This document shows positions 1 through 8,568 of a stretch of DNA of 64,000 bases, piece by piece. Location of the stretch: assembly GCF_021117295.1 (NCBI RefSeq), contig NZ_CP088247.1, positions 5,161,001 to 5,225,000 on the forward strand, read 5' to 3'. The stretch is from Methylorubrum sp. B1-46. GTDB lineage: Bacteria > Pseudomonadota > Alphaproteobacteria > Rhizobiales > Beijerinckiaceae. Made by a program: the position numbers and the translations under genes. The notes under the pieces are model-generated. The model was not told where the DNA came from. It searched no databases and saw only the letters and a list, made by a program, of their open reading frames with translations. Position 1 is the stretch's first letter. The number at the start of each line of letters is the position of its first letter.

Positions 1-861
1 CGCACGCCGATCGCCAGCCGCGTGCGCCCCGGCCGCCGGGTCGCCGACCGCGTGCTGATCCTCGCCAGCACGATCGCAACCCTGCTCGGCATCATCGTCC
101 TCGGCTCGATCCTGCTCATGCTGATCGTCGAGGGTGTGAAGGGCTTCTCGCCCGCCCTGTTCACGGCGCCGACGCCGGGCCCCGGCTCCGAGGGCGGCGG
201 CATCGCCAACGCCATCCTCGGCAGCCTCATCATGACGTTCCTGGGCATCCTCATCGCCACGCCGATCGGGCTGATGGCCGGCACGTATCTCGCCGAGTAC
301 GGCCGGACCTCGAAGCTCGCCGACATCATCCGCTTCCTCAACGACGTGCTGCTCTCGGCGCCCTCGATCCTGATCGGCCTGTTCGTCTACACGCTGATGG
401 TCCGGCCGATGGGCACCTATTCCGGCTGGGCCGGCGCGGTGGCGCTTGCCATCATCGCCACGCCGGTGATCGTGCGCACCACCGAGGACATGCTGCGCCT
501 CGTGCCCGGCCAGATGCGCGAGGCCGGCGCGGCGCTCGGCGCCCCGCGCTCCCTCGTCATCCGTGCGGTGACCTGGCGCGCGGCGAGCGCGGGCATCGTC
601 ACCGGCATCATCCTGGCGCTCGCCCGCATCGCCGGCGAGACCGCGCCGCTGCTGTTCACGGCGCTGAACAACAACAGTTGGTTCAACACCAACCTGCTCG
701 GCGGCGTGCCGAACCTGCCGGTGATGATCTACCAGTTCGCCCTCTCGCCCTACCCGAACTGGCAGAGCCTCGCTTGGTCGGGGGCGCTCCTCATCACCGT
801 CACCATCCTTGCCCTGTCGGTGGTGGCCCGCTTCGTGATCAAGGACCAGCGGCCGCGCTGA
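1..861 (+). CDS. pstA: Phosphate ABC transporter permease PstA (5' end cut by window)
   Basis: This is an inner-membrane permease of the high-affinity PstSCAB phosphate importer. The reading frame is open to the first base, so the true start is probably upstream; a GTG at 22 is only an internal candidate. About six hydrophobic helices are visible, starting with one near residues 15-40. The second half carries the EAA-type loop that contacts the ATPase ([10 protein letters not shown], then [14 protein letters not shown]), as expected for the binding-protein-dependent permease family. It is followed 37 bp later by pstB on the same strand, and then phoU and phoB, so the identity is secure from both sequence and context. 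No Pho box can be checked because the promoter lies outside the window. Confidence 0.93.
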   Translation, partial: RTPIASRVRPGRRVADRVLILASTIATLLGIIVLGSILLMLIVEGVKGFSPALFTAPTPGPGSEGGGIANAILGSLIMTFLGILIATPIGLMAGTYLAEYGRTSKLADIIRFLNDVLLSAPSILIGLFVYTLMVRPMGTYSGWAGAVALAIIATPVIVRTTEDMLRLVPGQMREAGAALGAPRSLVIRAVTWRAASAGIVTGIILALARIAGETAPLLFTALNNNSWFNTNLLGGVPNLPVMIYQFALSPYPNWQSLAWSGALLITVTILALSVVARFVIKDQRPR

Positions 862-898
862 AGGCCCCGGGACAGACCTCCTACCGACGAGAGATCCG

Positions 899-1714
899 AT
901 GAGCGCCTCCCCCGCGATCCGCAGCCAGTTCGAGGGCCGCAGCCCGGCCGACGTCAAGGCGCCCGTGCGCATCGCCGTGAAAGACCTGAACTTCTACTAC
1001 GGCAGCTTTCACGGCCTGAAGGACATCAACCTCGATTTCCGCGACCGGCAGGTCACGGCGCTGATCGGCCCGTCCGGCTGCGGAAAATCGACGCTGCTGC
1101 GCACCTTCAACCGCATCTACAGCCTCTACCCGGAGCAGCGCGCCGAGGGTGAGATCCTGCTCGACGGGCAGAACGTCCTCGACTCCAAGGTCGATCTCAA
1201 CGAGCTGCGCTCGCGCATCGGCATGGTGTTCCAGAAGCCGACGCCCTTCCCGATGTCGATCTACGACAACGTCGCTTTCGGCCTGCGCCTCTACGAGAAG
1301 CTGCCCAAGTCTGAGCTGGATGGCCGCGTCGAGGAATCGCTGCGCAAGGCCGCCCTGTGGGACGAGGTGAAGGACAAGCTCAAGCAGCCCGGCACCGGCC
1401 TGTCGGGCGGCCAGCAGCAGCGCCTGTGCATCGCCCGCACCGTGGCCCAGCGCCCCGAGGTGATTCTGTTCGACGAGCCGACCTCGGCTCTCGATCCGAT
1501 CTCGACCGGCCGCATCGAGGAACTGATCGAGCAATTGCGGGCCGATTTCACGATCGTCATCGTGACCCACAACATGCAGCAGGCCGCACGCATCTCGCAG
1601 TTCACCGCCTTCATGTATCTCGGCGAGCTGATCGAGTTCGACGCCACCACGAAGATCTTCATGAACCCGGCCAAGCGGCAGACCCAGGACTACATCACCG
1701 GCCGCTTCGGTTAA
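899..1714 (+). CDS. pstB: Phosphate ABC transporter ATP-binding protein PstB
   Basis: This is the cytoplasmic ATPase that powers phosphate uptake through PstCA. Walker A (GPSGCGKST) is at about residues 57-65, the Q-loop near FQKPTPFP at 111, the ABC signature LSGGQQQR at 168-175, Walker [12 protein letters not shown] at 189-199, and the H-loop VTHNMQQA near 224. The length of 271 aa is normal for PstB. The start ATG is preceded by a GAGAGA ribosome binding site. The order pstA-pstB-phoU-phoB is the classic alphaproteobacterial Pho arrangement. The gap to phoU (about 210 bp) is unusually long for this operon and contains a palindromic repeat that may separate or attenuate downstream expression. 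Confidence 0.97.
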   Translation: MSASPAIRSQFEGRSPADVKAPVRIAVKDLNFYYGSFHGLKDINLDFRDRQVTALIGPSGCGKSTLLRTFNRIYSLYPEQRAEGEILLDGQNVLDSKVDLNELRSRIGMVFQKPTPFPMSIYDNVAFGLRLYEKLPKSELDGRVEESLRKAALWDEVKDKLKQPGTGLSGGQQQRLCIARTVAQRPEVILFDEPTSALDPISTGRIEELIEQLRADFTIVIVTHNMQQAARISQFTAFMYLGELIEFDATTKIFMNPAKRQTQDYITGRFG

Positions 1715-1720
1715 GAGTGC

Positions 1721-1787
1721 CTCATAAAACTCCCGATCAACGGCCGTTCTCGCTCTGGAGACGACAGCGCAGCGGGAGTTTTGTGAG
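1721..1787 (+). repeat. 67-bp palindromic dispersed repeat, copy 1
   Basis: Near-perfect 14-bp inverted ends are visible: CTCATAAAACTCCC at 1721-1734 and GGGAGTTTTGTGAG at 1774-1787, with a single mismatch. The core includes GCTCTGGAGACGAC. A second copy lies in opposite orientation at 50443-50508; the right-hand 40-odd bases are identical after reverse complementing, while the left arm has drifted. It sits just after the pstB stop codon. The size and terminal palindromes fit a REP or MITE-like non-coding element; no transposase is nearby. It may fold in the pstB-phoU transcript. Confidence 0.8.
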
Positions 1788-1927
1788 AGACACTAAGCCC
1801 GGTCGCGACTGCGATGCCGTCGCGATCCACCCTGCGTCCTCGTTTCGAGGCTCTCGCCGTCGCCGGACTCGCGTCCGCTTCGACCCGAGAGCGCTCTCGT
1901 CCGACTGCCTGATCGGGAATGCGCGAC

Positions 1928-2641
1928 ATGGCCGAGCACATCGTCTCCTCCTACGACACCGACCTTGAAAACCTGCGCCGCTCCATCGCCGAGATGGGCG
2001 GCGTGGCCGAGAAGATGATGACCGATGCCACCGATGCCCTGGTGCGTCGGGACACGACGCTCGCCCAGGCGGTGATCGTCGCCGACAAGCGCCTCGACCT
2101 GCTGCAGCGGGAAATCGAGGAGCGCTCGGTTCTCCTCATCGCCCGGCGCCAGCCGCTGGCCATCGACCTGCGCGAGACGATCTCCGGCATCCGCGTTTCC
2201 GGTGACCTCGAGCGGATCGGTGATCTGGCCAAGAACATCGCCAAGCGCGTCGTGGCAATCAGCGATCAGGCGCAGCCGCAGAAGATCGTGCTCGGCGTCC
2301 AGCACATGAGCGACCTCGTGCAGGAACAGCTCAAGGACGTGCTCGACGCTTATGCCAGCCGCGACGTGGCCGCCGCCCACGAGGTATGGCAGCGCGACAG
2401 TGCCATCGACGCGCTGTACAACTCACTGTTCCGCGAACTCCTGACCTACATGATGGAGGATCCGCGCAACATCTCGTTCTGTACCCACCTCCTGTTCTGC
2501 GCCAAGAACGTGGAGCGCATCGGCGATCACACTACCAACGTGGCAGAGACGATCGAGTACCTCGTCACCGGCGAGACGCCGACGGCTGAGCGGCCCAAGA
2601 ACGACGCTTCGAACTACGCGACGGTGACGCCGAGCGCCTGA
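1928..2641 (+). CDS. phoU: Phosphate signalling protein PhoU
   Basis: This is a cytoplasmic all-helical dimer that connects the Pst transporter to the PhoR/PhoB system and keeps the Pho regulon off when phosphate is plentiful. The 237-aa product shows two PhoU repeats: the first has a metal-binding-type ERIGDLAKNI motif, and the second has VERIGDHTTNVAE near the C-terminus. Both E-x-x-x-D clusters that coordinate metal in this family are present. An upstream in-frame ATG at 1919 exists, but the ATG at 1928 (MAEHIVSS) fits the family start better and has GGGA upstream at a workable distance. It lies between pstB and phoB on the same strand. Confidence 0.95.
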   Translation: MAEHIVSSYDTDLENLRRSIAEMGGVAEKMMTDATDALVRRDTTLAQAVIVADKRLDLLQREIEERSVLLIARRQPLAIDLRETISGIRVSGDLERIGDLAKNIAKRVVAISDQAQPQKIVLGVQHMSDLVQEQLKDVLDAYASRDVAAAHEVWQRDSAIDALYNSLFRELLTYMMEDPRNISFCTHLLFCAKNVERIGDHTTNVAETIEYLVTGETPTAERPKNDASNYATVTPSA

Positions 2642-2733
2642 CGAGGGCGCTCGAGACGCGCGGCGCCGAAGACGCGTCTCCGGCCTGCCCCAGCGAGGGA
2701 CTGGGCCGGACGCAACGGATGGAAAGACGGACG

Positions 2734-3438
2734 ATGACGAGTGCGCGCATCCTGATCGTCGAGGACGAGGAATCGCTGACGACCCTGCTGCGCTACAACC
2801 TCGAAGCGGAGGGCTTCGCGGTCGACGTCGCGATCCGCGGCGAAGAGGCGGACCTGCGCCTGCACGAGATGACGCCCGATCTCGTCTTGCTCGACTGGAT
2901 GGTGCCGGGGCTCTCGGGGATCGAGCTGTGCCGCCGCATCCGGGCCCGGCGCGAGACGGAGCGGCTGCCCGTCATCATGCTGACCGCCCGCGGCGAAGAG
3001 GCGGACCGCGTGCGCGGCCTCTCCACGGGGGCCGACGATTACGTCGTCAAGCCGTTCTCGGTGCCGGAGCTGCTCGCTCGCGTGCGCGCCCTGTTGCGCC
3101 GGTCCAAGCCCGCCCACGTCGCCGACATGCTGGTGGCCGGGGACATCGAACTCGACCGCGTCAGCCACCGCATCCGCCGCCAGGGCCGCGAGATCCATCT
3201 CGGGCCCACGGAGTTCAAGCTGCTCGAATATCTGATGCAGAGCCCCGGCCGGGTTTTCTCGCGCGAGCAGCTGCTCGACGGGGTGTGGGGCCACGACGTC
3301 TACATCGACGAGCGCACGGTGGACGTCCATGTCGGCCGCCTGCGCAAGGCGATCAACCGCCCGCGCCAGAGCGATCCGATCCGGACCGTGCGCGGCTCCG
3401 GCTACTCGTTCGATGAGATGTTTGCCGGAGCCGAGTGA
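2734..3438 (+). CDS. phoB: Phosphate regulon response regulator PhoB
   Basis: This is an OmpR-family transcription factor that activates phosphate-starvation genes. The receiver domain covers about residues 5-120, with the acidic pair ED at 10-11, the phospho-acceptor Asp54 in VLLDWMVPG and the conserved Lys in DDYVVKPFS. The C-terminal winged helix spans about 135-230 (GPTEFKLLEYL ... RTVDVHVGRLRKAI). An ATG at 2719 is in frame, but the ATG at 2734 (MTSARILIVED) matches the usual start and is preceded by GGAAAGA. No phoR follows; the next gene, gcrA, is convergent. The partner kinase is presumably upstream of pstA or elsewhere. Confidence 0.96.
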   Translation: MTSARILIVEDEESLTTLLRYNLEAEGFAVDVAIRGEEADLRLHEMTPDLVLLDWMVPGLSGIELCRRIRARRETERLPVIMLTARGEEADRVRGLSTGADDYVVKPFSVPELLARVRALLRRSKPAHVADMLVAGDIELDRVSHRIRRQGREIHLGPTEFKLLEYLMQSPGRVFSREQLLDGVWGHDVYIDERTVDVHVGRLRKAINRPRQSDPIRTVRGSGYSFDEMFAGAE

Positions 3439-3686
3439 GGAAGGGAGCCCTCGGTCCGATCGGTCGATCGGGAGCGCGACATCGCCGGACAAGACGCGTC
3501 GTGGATCGCTTCGGCTTCGCCGCGCGATGACGGCGGCGGACTGACGGGATCAACCGTTCATCGCCGCTCCGTTGGATGAGGTGGCGGGGTGATGTCCGAG
3601 CGCTGCCGGCGCACTTGGCGAGGGCGCCGGCGAATCCAAGCTCTCTGCGGTCGACGAATTCCCCGAGCAGAGCCTCTTCGAAAGAC

Positions 3687-4229
3687 TTAGCGGAAGCCGG
3701 CGACGCGTCGGTCGCGCTTACGCTCGGCAGCCGGCTGATAGGCGACCTGGGCGTGTTGGGTGCAGTAGGGCAGGCCCGTGATGGCGCGGGCGCCGCAGAA
3801 GCGGAATTCCGGCGACGTCGGATCGCCCATCGGCCAGCGGCACATGGAGTCGCGCAGATCCATGATCGTAACGCGCTCGGAGACCGCGAGCGCCACGGGC
3901 TCCGGAGCCGGTGTCGGCGGCAGCGGGAAGTTCGGTGCAGGACGATGGGCCACGATCGCCGGCGGCTCCGGCAGCGTCGGCTCCTCAACGAGAACCGCCT
4001 CGATCTCGACCTCGGCGGCCAAGTCATCCCTGCGACGCCCCTGCGCCGCAGCCGGACCGACCGGTTTGACGCGACCCGCGAGCCCGAGGCGATGGACCTT
4101 GCCGATGACGGCGTTGCGGGAGACGCCGCCGAGCTGAAGGGCGATCTGGCTCGCGCTCAAGCCATCGTCCCACAGGCGGCGAAGCAGCTCGACGCGTTCA
4201 TCCGTCCAGCTCGGGACCGCTTCCGTCAT
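3687..4229 (-). CDS. gcrA: Cell cycle regulator GcrA
   Basis: GcrA is an alphaproteobacterial sigma70 cofactor that activates promoters carrying GANTC sites methylated by CcrM. The 180-aa product begins with the diagnostic N-terminal DNA-binding domain (WTDERVELLRRLW, then GGVSRNAVIGKVHRLGL). A Pro/Glu-rich linker follows. The C-terminal Cys-rich segment is CRWPMGDPTSPEFRFCG, with GLPYCTQHA after it, the part that contacts sigma70 in Caulobacter. The ATG at 4229 is chosen because MTEAVPSWTDER matches family starts and GGAGGGGG lies just upstream; a longer in-frame extension is not supported. The gene converges on phoB and is divergent from eipB. Confidence 0.95.
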   Translation of the reverse strand: MTEAVPSWTDERVELLRRLWDDGLSASQIALQLGGVSRNAVIGKVHRLGLAGRVKPVGPAAAQGRRRDDLAAEVEIEAVLVEEPTLPEPPAIVAHRPAPNFPLPPTPAPEPVALAVSERVTIMDLRDSMCRWPMGDPTSPEFRFCGARAITGLPYCTQHAQVAYQPAAERKRDRRVAGFR

Positions 4230-4743
4230 TGCCCCCTCCACGTCGACACGTCCTTTGTACGCACAACCGACCGACCGCGCGGCGTCTCGGCCGCGCGGAG
4301 CGACAGCAGACCTCGCCAGGGCTCTTAATCTGGCCCTGCACATGTCGGTTAACAGACGCCAAAGCTGCCGATGGCGACGCTGTGAAGACTACAGGACAGC
4401 TCGGCCGCGGAGCAAGGGTCGCAGCGTTTCACGGACCGGTTTCCACCGCCAATCCGACTCCGCCGACGACGCCCCGGAACCGTTCCGGCGTCAGGGTAGC
4501 CGAGTCTGTCAAGACCGCTTAACGCATTGCGTAAAATTGCTCTTTTCCGGATCCGGCAATCGCCGGAAGTGCGATCCGGCAGTGCCTTCGAGCGGGTATG
4601 CAAGCCGTAACAGCGCCTCTGCCCCTGCTCGGGCGAGAAACGAAAAATGATTGTCCCAGCAGGCACAATGCCTATGTCACGGGCGTCATCCGCCGGCCTG
4701 TCGCCTGTGGACAACCGTTCTTGAGCGGATCTTGGGAGATCGC
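4230..4743. other. Intergenic region between gcrA and eipB
   Basis: This 514-bp divergent region should hold the promoters of both gcrA (reverse) and eipB (forward). No convincing gene is present. Two GANTC motifs, the CcrM/GcrA recognition sequence, occur at 4456-4460 (GACTC) and 4502-4506 (GAGTC). A short imperfect palindrome, TTAACGCATTGCGTAA, starts near 4519. No tRNA or clear terminator was recognised. Confidence 0.5.
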
Positions 4744-5610
4744 ATGCGACTGCGCCTCGCGCCGGCCCTGTTTCTTCTCGCCGCGTTGCCCGGCACCGCT
4801 TCGGCTGCCGGACCGGCCGCGCCGGTTCCGGATGAGACGGCGATCCGGCTGACCAACCACCGGGCGGTCTACGATCTGTCGCTGGCGCGTTCCACCGGCA
4901 CGCGGGCGGTCGAGGGTGTGCGCGGACGCATCGTCATCGATTTCTCGGGTGATGCCTGCCGCGGCTACACCATGCAGACGCGGCAGGTGACGATGATCGA
5001 TTCCGGCGAGTCGGGCGATCGCACCTCGGATCTGCGCAGCACGACCTTTGAGAACGGCGACGGCAAGAGCTTCCGCTTCCGCACCACGACCCTCCTCAAC
5101 AACGCGCCGTCGCCGGCCGTGGACGGGACGGCGGAGGCGGGCGACGCCCTTAAGGTAAAGCTCAAGGAGCCCAAGCGCGACCAGTTCCAGACGGACGCCG
5201 CGGTGATGTTCCCGATCCACCACATGATCCGCCTGATTCAGGCGGCCAAGGCGGGCGAGACCACCGTCGCGGCCAAGGTTTTCGACGGCTCGGACGATGG
5301 ACGCAAGGTCTACGACACGCTGGCGATCATCGGCCGCCCGAGCGCGGCGCCAGCTTCCGATACCGAGCGCGACAAGCCCCTGCGCGAGGGCGACCACGCC
5401 AGCATGCGGCGCTGGCCGGTGACCTTGAGCTACTTTACCCCCGGCGAGGGTGAGCGGACGCCGATCTATACCCTCACCTTCGACCTCTACGAGGACGGCG
5501 TCAGCGGGCGGTTGAACCTCGATTACGGGGACTTCGCCATCAACGGCACCATGAGTCGCCTCGACCTCGCCAAGGCGGACGCGAAATCCGGGACCGACTG
5601 CAAGAAGTAG
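4744..5610 (+). CDS. EipB-like envelope integrity protein (DUF1849)
   Basis: This is a secreted periplasmic protein of the DUF1849 family, whose Brucella member EipB is a beta-spiral protein needed for cell-envelope integrity. The 288-aa precursor has a signal peptide (MRLRLAPALFLLAALPGTASA). Family features follow: NHRAVYDLSLA near the start, a Cys in FSGDACRGY, the core LRSTTFENGDGKSFRF, and a C-terminal Cys in SGTDCKK that could form a disulfide with the first. The ATG at 4744 is preceded by GGGAGATCGC and gives a proper signal peptide; an upstream in-frame ATG at 4651 would bury it. The gene stands alone, divergent from gcrA. Confidence 0.85.
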   Translation: MRLRLAPALFLLAALPGTASAAGPAAPVPDETAIRLTNHRAVYDLSLARSTGTRAVEGVRGRIVIDFSGDACRGYTMQTRQVTMIDSGESGDRTSDLRSTTFENGDGKSFRFRTTTLLNNAPSPAVDGTAEAGDALKVKLKEPKRDQFQTDAAVMFPIHHMIRLIQAAKAGETTVAAKVFDGSDDGRKVYDTLAIIGRPSAAPASDTERDKPLREGDHASMRRWPVTLSYFTPGEGERTPIYTLTFDLYEDGVSGRLNLDYGDFAINGTMSRLDLAKADAKSGTDCKK

Positions 5611-5677
5611 CCCTGAAAGAACCTTGGATCGTCGATGCGAAATCGGCGGCGGATCGGGCTGAGCCCGAGGAACGTTC

Positions 5678-6490
5678 ATGCTGCCGGAGCCCCGAGCGGC
5701 GGCGGCAGCGTGTGGCGAGATGGCGGGCCTGAGGCAGAGTCTGCGGGAGCTCTACGAGGGAAGCAGTGACCGCGCGCATCGCTTCCGCTACGGCCTTCTC
5801 GCCTTCGATCTCGCCACCCTCCTGTTCATCATCGTCTCCTCGTTTCTTCCCCGGCCGCCGCTGATCGAGGGGATCGACGTGGTGATCGGTGTGGCCGTCG
5901 CCGCCGACTTCGTCTCACGGCTGGCGATCTGCCCGCGACCGGCACGCGAATTCCTGCGGCCGACGACCTGGGCGGACGCGGCGGCGATCGCCTCCTTCCT
6001 TGCACCCATCGTCGGTGAGGGAGCCGGCTTTCTGCGCATCCTGCGCACGCTCCGGCTGCTGCGGACCTACCAATTGCTCGACCGGCTGAGAGCGGACTTC
6101 CCGTTCTTCCGCCGCAACGAGGAGGTGATCATCGCGGTGGTGAACCTCGCGGTGTTCATCTTCATCATGACGAGCCTCGTCTACGCGACGCAGCACGGCT
6201 CGAACCCGAACATCGGCAACTACGTCGATGCGCTGTACTTCACCGTCACCTCGCTGACGACGACGGGCTATGGCGATGTCACCCTGCAGGGCACGGGCGG
6301 CCGCCTGATCTCGGTCGTGGTGATGATCTGCGGCGTCACGCTGTTCCTGCGCCTCGCGCAGGTCCTGTTCCGGCCCTACAAGGTACGCTTCCCCTGTCCC
6401 GCCTGCGGCTTGCAGCGGCACGAGCCGGACGCGGTGCACTGCAAGGCCTGCGGCACTCTGCTCAACATTCCCGACGAAGGGGCGGATTGA
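5678..6490 (+). CDS. Voltage-gated-type K+ channel with C-terminal zinc ribbon
   Basis: This is a six-helix potassium channel of the Kv/Ion_trans type, 270 aa. Helices S1-S3 span about 38-115. The S4 segment has Arg at 120, 123, 126 and 129 spaced every third residue (RILRTLRLLR), the voltage-sensor pattern. S5 is at about 150-170, the pore contains the selectivity filter TTGYGD at 195-200, and S6 is about 208-230. Unusually, the protein ends in a four-Cys ribbon, CPAC at 240-243 and CKAC at 255-258, which probably binds zinc on the cytoplasmic side. The start ATG has GAGGAA six bases upstream. It is followed about 120 bp later by a DUF421 gene. The substrate K+ is inferred from the filter. 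Confidence 0.88.
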   Translation: MLPEPRAAAAACGEMAGLRQSLRELYEGSSDRAHRFRYGLLAFDLATLLFIIVSSFLPRPPLIEGIDVVIGVAVAADFVSRLAICPRPAREFLRPTTWADAAAIASFLAPIVGEGAGFLRILRTLRLLRTYQLLDRLRADFPFFRRNEEVIIAVVNLAVFIFIMTSLVYATQHGSNPNIGNYVDALYFTVTSLTTTGYGDVTLQGTGGRLISVVVMICGVTLFLRLAQVLFRPYKVRFPCPACGLQRHEPDAVHCKACGTLLNIPDEGAD

Positions 6491-6607
6491 GCCGCATCGG
6501 CCCGAGACCCTGATGCGTTTCTCGTCGAATGACCGCCGTTCCCTGCGCGCGCAGCGACGCGATGGGCGCACGGTCGTCCCAGGCGGTTGAGCGAGGCGGA
6601 GGGGCGA

Positions 6608-7135
6608 ATGCCCGATTGGCGAGCATTGGTCGTGCCGGAGCACTCCCTGCTGGAGATCGCCCTGCGCGGTACCGTCATGTACCTCGCGCTGTTCCTCATC
6701 ATGCGCTTCGTCATGCAGCGCCAGGCGGGCGCCGTGAGCCTTGCCGACCTGCTGGTCATCGTCCTGATCGCCGACGTCTCGCAGAACGCCTTCTCCAACG
6801 AGTACAAGTCGCTGACCGAGGGCATCCTACTGGTGCTGACGATCGTCGGGTGGAACTACGCCATCGACTGGATCGCCTTCCGCTTTCCCGCCTTCGAGCG
6901 CTTCATGACGCCGAAGCGGCTCCCCCTCGTCGTCGATGGCCGCATCTGCTGGCGGAACATGCGTCGCGAGATGATCACGCATTCCGAACTCATGACCCAG
7001 CTGCGCCTGCAGGGAGTCGACGACCCGGCCCTCGTGCGGCTCGCCTCGCTGGAGGGGGACGGCAGCATCAGCGTGATCCGCTGCGACGGCGAGGAGACCG
7101 CGCCCGGGCCGCAGGACCGCCGGGAGCCGGCCTGA
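6608..7135 (+). CDS. DUF421 (YetF-like) membrane protein
   Basis: This 175-aa protein has three N-terminal transmembrane segments (about residues 14-90) and a small C-terminal cytoplasmic domain, the layout of the DUF421/YetF family. Family landmarks include LLVIVLIADVSQNAF and MRREMITHSELMTQLRLQGVDD. Family function is poorly known; Bacillus YetF homologues are linked to spore germination, which does not apply here. The ATG at 6608 is preceded by a strong GGAGGGG; an in-frame TTG at 6587 is less likely. The gene follows the K+ channel on the same strand and may be co-transcribed. It is convergent with dinB. Confidence 0.82.
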   Translation: MPDWRALVVPEHSLLEIALRGTVMYLALFLIMRFVMQRQAGAVSLADLLVIVLIADVSQNAFSNEYKSLTEGILLVLTIVGWNYAIDWIAFRFPAFERFMTPKRLPLVVDGRICWRNMRREMITHSELMTQLRLQGVDDPALVRLASLEGDGSISVIRCDGEETAPGPQDRREPA

Positions 7136-7146
7136 GCCCCGCGACC

Positions 7147-8445
7147 TCAAGCCCTGGGCTTTGCCGGCTCCGTCCGTCGCCGCTCCGGTTCGCCGGTGAA
7201 GACGAGGCCGCGTTGGATCGCCCCGCTGCCGAACTTCTCGCGCAGCCGGTCGAGGGCCGCCTCCCGGCGGGCGACGCGCTCGATGCCCTGATCGGCGAGG
7301 TCGCCGCGGTCGGCGTGGATCGCGCCGCAGAGATCGCCGCCGCCGATGCCGATCAGCCGAAAGGCAGTGCCGTCGCAGGCCGCCCGGAGCATCGGTTCGC
7401 CCTCGTGAAACAGCCGGTCGGCGAGCTGCGTCGGTTTGAGGCCGCCGCGGGTGCGGGTGCGCAGCCGGAACCGCGCATCCTTCAGCTTCAGCGTGACGCT
7501 GCCGGCGGCGAGTTCCGCCCGCTTCAGCCGGGCCGAGACCTTCTCGCACAACTGCCACAGGATCGGCCGCAGATCCTCGAACCGGGTGAGATCGGTCGAG
7601 AAGGTCGTCTCGGCCGAGACGCTCTTGGCCTCGCGGGTCGGGCGCACCGGCCGCCGGTCGCGGCCGGCCGCGAGATCGATCAGACGCAGGCCGTCACGGC
7701 CGAGTGAGGCCTGCAGGCGCACCGGATCGGCGCGCAGGATGTCGCCGACCCGGTGGATGTTGAGCGCGGCGAGCCGGTTGCGGGCGCTCTCGCCGATGCC
7801 GGGCAAGATGCCGACGGGCTTGTCGGCGAGGAAGGCGGCGGCCTCTTCGCCACTGACAATCGAGAAGCCGCGGGGCTTGTCGAGGTCCGAGGCGATCTTG
7901 GCCAGGAACTTGTTGGCGGACAGGCCCACCGAGACGGTGATGCCGACCTCCGCCTCGACCCGCGCGGCGAAGCGGGCGAGCGTCAGGGCCGGGCTCGTGC
8001 CGTGCAAGCGTTCGGTCCCAGACAGATCGAGAAACGCTTCGTCGATGGAGACGGGCTCGACCAGCGGCGTCAGCGCCAGCATCATCGCCCGCACCTCGCG
8101 CCCGACGCGGGCATACTTCTCCATGTCGGGCCGCAGCACGGTGGCGTCGGGGCAGCGCTTCAACGCCTCGAACATCGGCATGGCCGAGCGCACGCCGGAG
8201 ATCCGCGCAAGGTAGCAGGCGGTGGAGACGACGCCGCGCTTGCCCCCGCCGATGATGAGCGGCCTGTCCCGCAGCGACGGGTCGTCGCGCTTTTCGATCG
8301 CGGCGTAGAAGGCATCGCAATCGACATGGGCGATGGTGAGCCCGTCGCGGGCCGGGTGGGTGAGCAGCCGCGGTGAGCCGCAGCCGCGGCAGCGCAGGGC
8401 GCCCACGGCTTGCATCGTCAGGCAATCGCGGCAGAAGGGTCTCAC
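7147..8445 (-). CDS. dinB: DNA polymerase IV (Y family) with N-terminal zinc ribbon
   Basis: This is an error-prone translesion polymerase of the DinB family, 432 aa. The catalytic palm has HVDCDAFYAAIE at about 40-51 (Asp42 and Asp44) and PVSIDEAFLDLSG at about 131-143 (Asp135, Glu136). The helix-hairpin-helix thumb is LADKPVGILPGIGESARNRL, and the little finger domain follows. A GTG start at 8445 is preferred because the first 25 residues hold two CxxC pairs (Cys5/Cys8 and Cys19/Cys22), a zinc-ribbon extension that a later ATG would destroy. The C-terminus, after residue about 350, does not show a clear beta-clamp peptide on reading. It is divergent from cobK; regulation by LexA could not be confirmed. 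Confidence 0.92.
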   Translation of the reverse strand: MRPFCRDCLTMQAVGALRCRGCGSPRLLTHPARDGLTIAHVDCDAFYAAIEKRDDPSLRDRPLIIGGGKRGVVSTACYLARISGVRSAMPMFEALKRCPDATVLRPDMEKYARVGREVRAMMLALTPLVEPVSIDEAFLDLSGTERLHGTSPALTLARFAARVEAEVGITVSVGLSANKFLAKIASDLDKPRGFSIVSGEEAAAFLADKPVGILPGIGESARNRLAALNIHRVGDILRADPVRLQASLGRDGLRLIDLAAGRDRRPVRPTREAKSVSAETTFSTDLTRFEDLRPILWQLCEKVSARLKRAELAAGSVTLKLKDARFRLRTRTRGGLKPTQLADRLFHEGEPMLRAACDGTAFRLIGIGGGDLCGAIHADRGDLADQGIERVARREAALDRLREKFGSGAIQRGLVFTGEPERRRTEPAKPRA

Positions 8446-8568
8446 GTCGAAAACCTTGCCCGACCTGTGCCGGGCTGATCGCGGGCGAGACAGGTTGTAC
8501 GAATGTCCGGGGCCGCCGACCAGGGTTCTTCCGCCGGCCATCCAAAGCCGAATCCCGGTCCACGCCCA

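Noticed and set aside
3576-4328. Forward open frame covering gcrA
   Set aside because: It is the complement of gcrA, which has clear family motifs and a good ribosome binding site.
8446-8568. Possible cobalamin riboswitch before cobK
   Set aside because: No B12 box or multi-stem structure was recognisable and the gap is only about 120 bp.
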